A DNA stretch of 64,000 nt from Variovorax sp. 770b2 (GTDB lineage: Bacteria > Pseudomonadota > Gammaproteobacteria > Burkholderiales > Burkholderiaceae_C), in the NCBI RefSeq assembly GCF_900115685.1, contig NZ_FOXJ01000001.1, forward strand, positions 2,761,796 to 2,825,795, in the 5' to 3' direction. The first letter of the stretch is position 1. Each line of letters starts with the position of its first letter. The notes under the pieces are model-generated. The model saw only the letters and a program-made list of their open reading frames with translations. It was not told the DNA's origin and did not search any database. Positions 59,241 through 64,000 of the stretch are shown piece by piece. The position numbers and the translations under genes are program-made.

Positions 59241-60676
59241 CATTCCAGGTCGAAGACGGCGATCGACTCGACGTGCGCCGTGTGCGGGAACATGTTGACC
59301 ACTCCCGCGAACGTGCATCGGTACCCCGCCTGATGCACCAGCAGACCTGCATCGCGCGCCAGCGTCGACGGGTTGCAACTCACGTAGACGATGCGCTTGG
59401 GCTGCGTCCAGCCGTCGGTGCGCAGTTCAGGTTGCTGATGAAGATCAGCCATCGCCTTGGCCAGCGCGAAAGCGCCTTCGCGCGGCGGATCGACCAGCCA
59501 CTTGTCGGCACTGCCATCGGCCACCAGCATGGCCGGCGTCATCTCGAACAGATTGCGTGCCACGAATTGCGTCGCCGAAAGCGCTCGACGCGCACTCGTC
59601 GCAGGCTGGTTCTTCTTGAAGTTGTCGGTCGCGCGCGCCACCAGCGTGTCGCTGCCTTCGATGCCCAGCACCTCGCGCGCCCGGCTCGCCAGCGGCAGGG
59701 TGAAATTGCCCAGCCCGCAGAACCAGTCGATGACACGCTCGTCGGACTGCACGTCGAGCAGGCGAAGCGCCTTGCCCACCAGCGCGCGGTTGATGTGCGG
59801 ATTGACCTGCGTGAAGTCGGTCGGCTTGAACGGCATCGTCACGCCGAATTCGGGCAGGCGGTACGCCAGCGGCGTGCCGCCTTCTTCCAGCAGCTTCACC
59901 GTCTCCGGCCCCTTGGCCTGCAGCCACCATTGCACGCCTTCGTTCTTTGCAGCAAACGCCTTCAGCCGGTCGATATCGGCGCCCGACAGGGGCTGCAGAT
60001 GCCGCAGCACCAAGGCAATGGCACCGAGCGCCGTGGAGCCCGGCGCGTCGCCGCAGGCCAGTTCGATCTGCGGGCAGGTCTCGCGGGCGTCCATCGAGCC
60101 GATCAACGCGCGCAGGGGCATCAGCATGTCGCTGACCTGCCTGGGCAGCACGGGGCACACCTGCATGTCGGCCAGGTAGCGGCTCTTGCGCTCGTGAAAG
60201 CCGATCAGCACCGTGCCCTTCTTGACCACATGGCGCACCGACAGGCGCGCGCGGTAGCGGTAGTGCCATGCCGGCCCTTCGAGCGGGCGCAGCACGTTGT
60301 CGGGGCGCACCTTGCCCAGGTGCCACAGGTTGTCCTCCATCGCGCGCTGCTTCACGGCCACTTGCGCGGCGGCGTCCAGGTGCTGCATCTTGCAGCCGCC
60401 GCACGCGCCGGTGTGCAGGCCGAAATGCGGGCAGCCCGGGCGCACCCGCTGCGACGATTCGCGCCGGATGGTGGTGACCGTGCCCTGCTCCCAGTTGTTC
60501 TTGCGGCGATGGACGTTGAACTGCACTTCCTCGAAAGGCAATGCGCCTTCGATGAACACGACCATGCCGTCGGCCTTGTGGGAAACGCCCTGCGCGTCGA
60601 GGTCGAGCGACTCGACCTTCAGCCATTCTTCGCCGGGATTCGTGGGGACTTTCTTTTCTTCGATGGATTCCGTCAT
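59240..60676 (-). CDS. rlmD: 23S rRNA (uracil-1939-C5)-methyltransferase RlmD
   Basis: 478 residues. N-terminal TRAM-like fold, an [4Fe-4S] cluster from C82, C92, C95 ([10 protein letters not shown]) and a Cys near 173 (MQVCPVLP). SAM motif [14 protein letters not shown], catalytic DPPREGA and the C-terminal [12 protein letters not shown] with the active Cys. Methylates U1939 of 23S rRNA. Confidence 0.95.
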   Translation of the reverse strand: MTESIEEKKVPTNPGEEWLKVESLDLDAQGVSHKADGMVVFIEGALPFEEVQFNVHRRKNNWEQGTVTTIRRESSQRVRPGCPHFGLHTGACGGCKMQHLDAAAQVAVKQRAMEDNLWHLGKVRPDNVLRPLEGPAWHYRYRARLSVRHVVKKGTVLIGFHERKSRYLADMQVCPVLPRQVSDMLMPLRALIGSMDARETCPQIELACGDAPGSTALGAIALVLRHLQPLSGADIDRLKAFAAKNEGVQWWLQAKGPETVKLLEEGGTPLAYRLPEFGVTMPFKPTDFTQVNPHINRALVGKALRLLDVQSDERVIDWFCGLGNFTLPLASRAREVLGIEGSDTLVARATDNFKKNQPATSARRALSATQFVARNLFEMTPAMLVADGSADKWLVDPPREGAFALAKAMADLHQQPELRTDGWTQPKRIVYVSCNPSTLARDAGLLVHQAGYRCTFAGVVNMFPHTAHVESIAVFDLE

Positions 60677-60718
60677 CCCCCGATTGTCTCAGTGCGGCCG
60701 CCCCGCTTTTTCGCCCCG

Positions 60719-61741
60719 CTAGAACAGCGCGTCCCGCCCGATGCCAGAGCGGGCCAGCTGCCGCCGCATCTTGGCGAGCGCCTCGTTCTGGATCTGCCTG
60801 ACGCGCTCCCGCGTGAGGCCCAGGCGCACGCTCAGCACCTCGAGCGTCTCAGGCTCGCGGTCATGCAGGCCGTAGCGGCCTTCCAGCACCTCGCGCTCGC
60901 GCGCATCGAGCGCGTGGACCCACTGGTCGAGCAGGCGCTCCACCTCGTGCGCCTGCGTCACGCCGCTCGGATTGCCCTGCTCGTCGTCGGACGCCACCGT
61001 GTCGGCGAGCGTGAAGCCCTCGTCCCCGCGTGCATCGCCGGCATCGAGCGAGCGCGGCGCTTCGGAAAGCGCCAGCAGGTCGGCCACCTCCTGCACGTCG
61101 CGGCCGAGCAGCGCGGCGATGTCTTCCACGCGCACGCCGTCGGGACGGCGCGCAACAAACTCCGCATCCCCTTCGAGCGTGCGACGGGCCCGCAGCACCT
61201 GCTGCAGTTCGCGCACCACGTGCACCGGCAGGCGAATGGCGCGCGCCTGCGTCATGACCGCGCGTTCGACCGACTGGCGGATCCACCAGGTTGCATACGT
61301 GGAGAAACGAAAGCCGCGCTCGGGCTCGAACTTGGTGATGGCATGCATCAGCCCGAGATTGCCCTCTTCGATGAGATCCGACAGCGGCACGCCTCGGCCC
61401 AGGTAGCCTTTGGCGATGTTGACCACGAGCCGGAGGTTGTGCTCGATCATCGATTGCCGAGCCGCGAAATCGCCGGACCGCGCGGCGCACGCCGTCTGGA
61501 ATTCCTCGTCGGGGGTGAACAGTTCGGTGCGCCGGACCTGACGCAGGTAGATGGTCAGCGCGTCTGCGCCTTCGCCGCCGATCAGATCGGCCATGGGGCC
61601 GCGCGGCAGCGCCGCGTTGAGCGCTAGGGGGTCGGCGGGGACCGCCTCGTCGGGCGAGATGTCCTTGTCGCCAGCAGACCGGCCGCCTCGGCCCGCCAGC
61701 CCGCGCACGGGCAGCGTGCGACGGGGGCGGGAGGCAGCCAT
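60719..61741 (-). CDS. rpoS: RNA polymerase sigma factor RpoS
   Basis: 340 residues. Conserved region 2 ([38 protein letters not shown]) and region 4 ([20 protein letters not shown]) of a group-2 sigma factor. [21 protein letters not shown] marks RpoS. Controls the stationary-phase and stress response. Its position after nlpD, pcm and surE is the classical RpoS operon order. Confidence 0.95.
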   Translation of the reverse strand: MAASRPRRTLPVRGLAGRGGRSAGDKDISPDEAVPADPLALNAALPRGPMADLIGGEGADALTIYLRQVRRTELFTPDEEFQTACAARSGDFAARQSMIEHNLRLVVNIAKGYLGRGVPLSDLIEEGNLGLMHAITKFEPERGFRFSTYATWWIRQSVERAVMTQARAIRLPVHVVRELQQVLRARRTLEGDAEFVARRPDGVRVEDIAALLGRDVQEVADLLALSEAPRSLDAGDARGDEGFTLADTVASDDEQGNPSGVTQAHEVERLLDQWVHALDAREREVLEGRYGLHDREPETLEVLSVRLGLTRERVRQIQNEALAKMRRQLARSGIGRDALF

Positions 61742-61745
61742 GGCA

Positions 61746-62654
61746 TCACCGGCCGGGCAGGTAGCGCGACGGGTCGACGGGCTTGCCCTGGCGGCGGATC
61801 TCGAAATGCAGCTTCACGCGATCGGCGTCGCTGTTGCCCATTTCGGCGATCTTCTGGCCCTTCTGAACCGACTGGTCTTCCTTCACGAGCAGCGTCTGGT
61901 TGTGCGCATACGCCGTGAGGTAGGTGTTGTTGTGCTTCAGGATGATCAGGTTGCCGTAGCCGCGCAGGCCTGCGCCGGCATACACCACGCGCCCGTCGGC
62001 CGCGGCCAGCACGGGGTCGCCCGCCTTGCCGCTGATGTCGTAGCCCTTGTTCTTGGCTTCGTCGAAGCCGGCGATCAGCGAGCCGCTCGCGGGCCAGATC
62101 CAGCCGAGATCTTCGTCGCCCGAGCTCCCGCTGCCGGGACTTGCGGGAGACGCCGTGACGGGCGCCGCCGGCTTGACCGGTGCGCTCGCACCGCTCGCCG
62201 GAACCGGCGCCACCACCGAAGGCGGCGTCACCGGCTTGGCGACTGCGCCTTCCGAACCCGAAGCTGCGGGAGCGATTGCAACGGCCGTGCCCGAACCCGA
62301 TGGCGGGATCACGCGCAGCACCTGGCCCACTTCGATCAGGTCGGGGTTGTCCAGGTTGTTCCAGCGGGCGATGTCCTGCCAGCGCTGTCCGGTCTCGCTG
62401 CCGATGCGGCGGATGGTGTCGCCGGGGCGCACCGCGTAGTAGCCCGGCTTGCCGTAGTTCTCGATGCCCGCAAGCGGCTTGCCGTTGGCATCGACGGTGA
62501 TGGGAGAACCACCTGGCGTGGCACCAGGCGCCCGCGTCATGGTGCCGCGGTCCTCGACGGGCGCCGGCCCGCGCGGTGCGGAGCAGCCCGCGATCACGAG
62601 CACAACGGCCAACGTGATGCCCGCGAACAAACTCCGATTGCCAAAACCCTGCAT
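61746..62654 (-). CDS. nlpD: Lipoprotein NlpD with LysM and degenerate LytM domain
   Basis: 302 residues. Signal with lipobox VIAGC, LysM at ~75-125 ([20 protein letters not shown]) and a C-terminal M23 (LytM) fold ([20 protein letters not shown]). The first zinc His is replaced by Asn (NKGYD) and only one His of the HxH is seen (KLHFEI), so it is likely an inactive activator of an amidase, as is E. coli NlpD. Confidence 0.92.
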   Translation of the reverse strand: MQGFGNRSLFAGITLAVVLVIAGCSAPRGPAPVEDRGTMTRAPGATPGGSPITVDANGKPLAGIENYGKPGYYAVRPGDTIRRIGSETGQRWQDIARWNNLDNPDLIEVGQVLRVIPPSGSGTAVAIAPAASGSEGAVAKPVTPPSVVAPVPASGASAPVKPAAPVTASPASPGSGSSGDEDLGWIWPASGSLIAGFDEAKNKGYDISGKAGDPVLAAADGRVVYAGAGLRGYGNLIILKHNNTYLTAYAHNQTLLVKEDQSVQKGQKIAEMGNSDADRVKLHFEIRRQGKPVDPSRYLPGR

Positions 62655-62665
62655 TTGTTATTCCT

Positions 62666-63439
62666 TCAAGCGATGCCCGATTTTAGGGGGACAAAGTGAA
62701 CCGCCTCAAGAATGAGGCGCTCCAGTCCACGGGCGGTCTTGTCGATGACGACGAGGGCCTGTCCGCCCCTGGCCGAATGGGTCGGCGCGACGATGCGTCC
62801 GCCGACCGCGAGTTGTTCGATCCAGGCCTCTGGAACGGCTTCGCCGCCGGCGGCCGCGATGATGCCTGCGTAGGGCGCGCCCTTGGCATAGCCGACCATT
62901 CCGTCGCCCAGCATCAAGTGCACCGTGGCCAGCCGGAAGTGCCGCAGATTGGCCCGCGCACGCTCGTGCAGGCCGCGCAGGCGCTCGATGCTGTAGACCT
63001 CGGTCGCCACGTGGTTCAGCACTGCGGCCTGGTAGCCGCAGCCGGTGCCGATCTCCAGCACGCGGCCCAGGCGCTCCTGCGGCTTGCCGGCCAATGCGGG
63101 CGCTGCGAGCAGCAGTTCGATCATGCGGGCCACGACGCTGGGCTTGGAGATGGTCTGCCCGAGGCCGATCGGCAGGCTCGTGTCTTCGTACGCCTGGTTG
63201 ACCAGCGCACTGTCGACGAAACGATGCCGCTCGACGGCCCCCATCGCACGCAGCACGCGCGGATCGGAGACGCCCTGCGCCGCGAGCTTTTGCACCATGC
63301 GGTTGCGCACGGCATCGGAAGCCATCGAGGGCGTGGACGGAACCATGGGCTTGGCCGGCACGGCGGGCAAGCGCCCGCGCGTGGCGGCCGAAGCGGTGGG
63401 TGTCAGTCGAACCGGAAAACTGGGCCGTTGCGTGGCCAT
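62666..63439 (-). CDS. pcm: Protein-L-isoaspartate O-methyltransferase
   Basis: 257 residues. SAM-binding VLEIGTGCGYQAAVLN, and GLGQTISKPSVVARMIELLL upstream. The first ~40 residues are a Pro/Ala-rich extension beyond the usual Pcm length. Repairs isoaspartate. Starts one base after the surE stop. Confidence 0.95.
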   Translation of the reverse strand: MATQRPSFPVRLTPTASAATRGRLPAVPAKPMVPSTPSMASDAVRNRMVQKLAAQGVSDPRVLRAMGAVERHRFVDSALVNQAYEDTSLPIGLGQTISKPSVVARMIELLLAAPALAGKPQERLGRVLEIGTGCGYQAAVLNHVATEVYSIERLRGLHERARANLRHFRLATVHLMLGDGMVGYAKGAPYAGIIAAAGGEAVPEAWIEQLAVGGRIVAPTHSARGGQALVVIDKTARGLERLILEAVHFVPLKSGIA

Positions 63440-63440
63440 G

Positions 63441-64000
63441 TCAATTGCCGAGACGGGCCACCGTCTCGCGCCATTGGCCCAGGTTGGCGTGGTCGGTCAG
63501 GTCGATCTGCAGCGGCGTGAGCGCGATGTGGCCGGCAGCGGTGGCGTGGAAGTCGGTGCCCTCGCCGCTGTCCTTGGCGCCGCCGGCGCCGGCGATCCAG
63601 TACATCGTCTCGCCGCGCGGACTGTCCTGCGTGATCACTTTCTCCGCCGCATGGCGGCGGCCGAGCCGGCAGACCTTCACCGGCTTCAGCTCGTCGAAGG
63701 GGCGGTTCGGCACGTTCACATTGAGCAGGAAGGCGGGGCCGCCGAACATCTTCTCGCGCTCGATCTGCTGCACCAGTCGCCGTGCCACCTGCGCGGCCGC
63801 ATCCACGTGGGCCCAGCCCTTTTCGATCTGCGAGAAAGCAATGGCCGGGATGCCGAAGAGGTAAGCCTCCATGGCCGCGCCGACGGTGCCTGAATAGATG
63901 GTGTCGTCGCCCATGTTGGCGCCGTTGTTGATGCCCGAGACCACAAGGTCGGGCCGGTAGTCCAGCAGGCCCTTGAGCGCGATGTGCACGCAATCGGCCG
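63441..64000 (-). CDS. surE: 5'/3'-nucleotidase SurE (C-terminal part; runs off the window)
   Basis: About 186 codons; the start lies past base 64000. VVSGINNGANMGDDTIYSGT, then VGAAMEAYLFGIPAIAFS are SurE motifs. The metal-binding N-terminal Asp pair is outside the window. Survival-protein nucleotidase; head of surE-pcm-nlpD-rpoS. Confidence 0.95.
   Translation of the reverse strand, partial: ADCVHIALKGLLDYRPDLVVSGINNGANMGDDTIYSGTVGAAMEAYLFGIPAIAFSQIEKGWAHVDAAAQVARRLVQQIEREKMFGGPAFLLNVNVPNRPFDELKPVKVCRLGRRHAAEKVITQDSPRGETMYWIAGAGGAKDSGEGTDFHATAAGHIALTPLQIDLTDHANLGQWRETVARLGN

Overview
The window is high-GC chromosomal DNA of a betaproteobacterium. It is most like the Comamonadaceae, and probably Variovorax or a close relative. 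The reasons are the rpsF-priB-rpsR-rplI-dnaB order, the surE-pcm-nlpD-rpoS order, a Bug-type orphan substrate-binding protein, the divergent ppsA/ppsR pair, and the general protein style. This placement is inference from gene content, not from a marker-gene alignment. There are no rRNA or tRNA genes, CRISPR arrays or insertion sequences, and no gene-free stretch longer than 300 bases.

Layout. 1-489 is the end of an AEC-family permease. 637-5915 is a type VI secretion island: VgrG, a multidomain peptidoglycan-degrading effector (lysozyme-like, Ig-like, LysM and C433/His amidase parts) and a small exported likely immunity protein. Its last 2.5 kb is visibly AT-richer than the rest of the window. 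6014-9031 holds a TauE/SafE permease and an MFS transporter divergent from an AraC regulator. 9144-11401 is a PAP2-ACP-ketosynthase lipid cluster, followed by a ~152-bp imperfect palindrome and a LysR regulator divergent from a secreted M20 peptidase. 14052-18816 carries a DUF2501 protein, a SulP transporter, a LysR regulator, a DUF3299 lipoprotein, a membrane protein and ArfB. 18860-23446 carries a small membrane protein, ClpB with a clear sigma-32 promoter, a Bug protein and MoaE.

23698-31101 is mostly one leftward block: AlaA, homoserine dehydrogenase, a membrane protein, threonine synthase, MobB, MoeA and MoaD, so threonine and molybdenum-cofactor synthesis sit together. A DapA-family gene converges on moaD. 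31202-34206 has an Mth938-like protein, Bcp peroxiredoxin and a PIN-PhoH ATPase. 34355-36880 is a tight five-gene operon (VOC, EVE, Cass2/GyrI-like, alkyltransferase-like, WYL regulator) behind a perfect 10-bp inverted repeat. It reads like a drug- or DNA-damage response unit. 36902-39940 is dnaB and the ribosomal S6/PriB/S18/L9 operon. 40683-44089 is PEP synthase with its regulatory kinase/phosphotransferase.

44164-58326 is a peroxide and iron island: AhpF, AhpC, bacterioferritin, then PepSY, DUF2271, DUF4198, ApbE and a flavodoxin/FNR reductase. After these come a catecholate-type TonB receptor, a PiuC-like dioxygenase, bacterioferritin-associated ferredoxin, TonB-ExbB-ExbD, HemP and an HbpS/GlcG-like heme-binding protein. 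Fur-box-like sites precede the PepSY, receptor and hemP genes. DUF2271 carries a D-x-x-T-G-A-T motif of the type flavinylated by ApbE. The five-gene cluster therefore looks like an electron route from cytosolic NAD(P)H to a periplasmic flavin for ferric-siderophore reduction.

58489-64000 has a Bax-inhibitor-1 protein, RlmD, RpoS, NlpD, Pcm and the end of SurE, which runs off the window.
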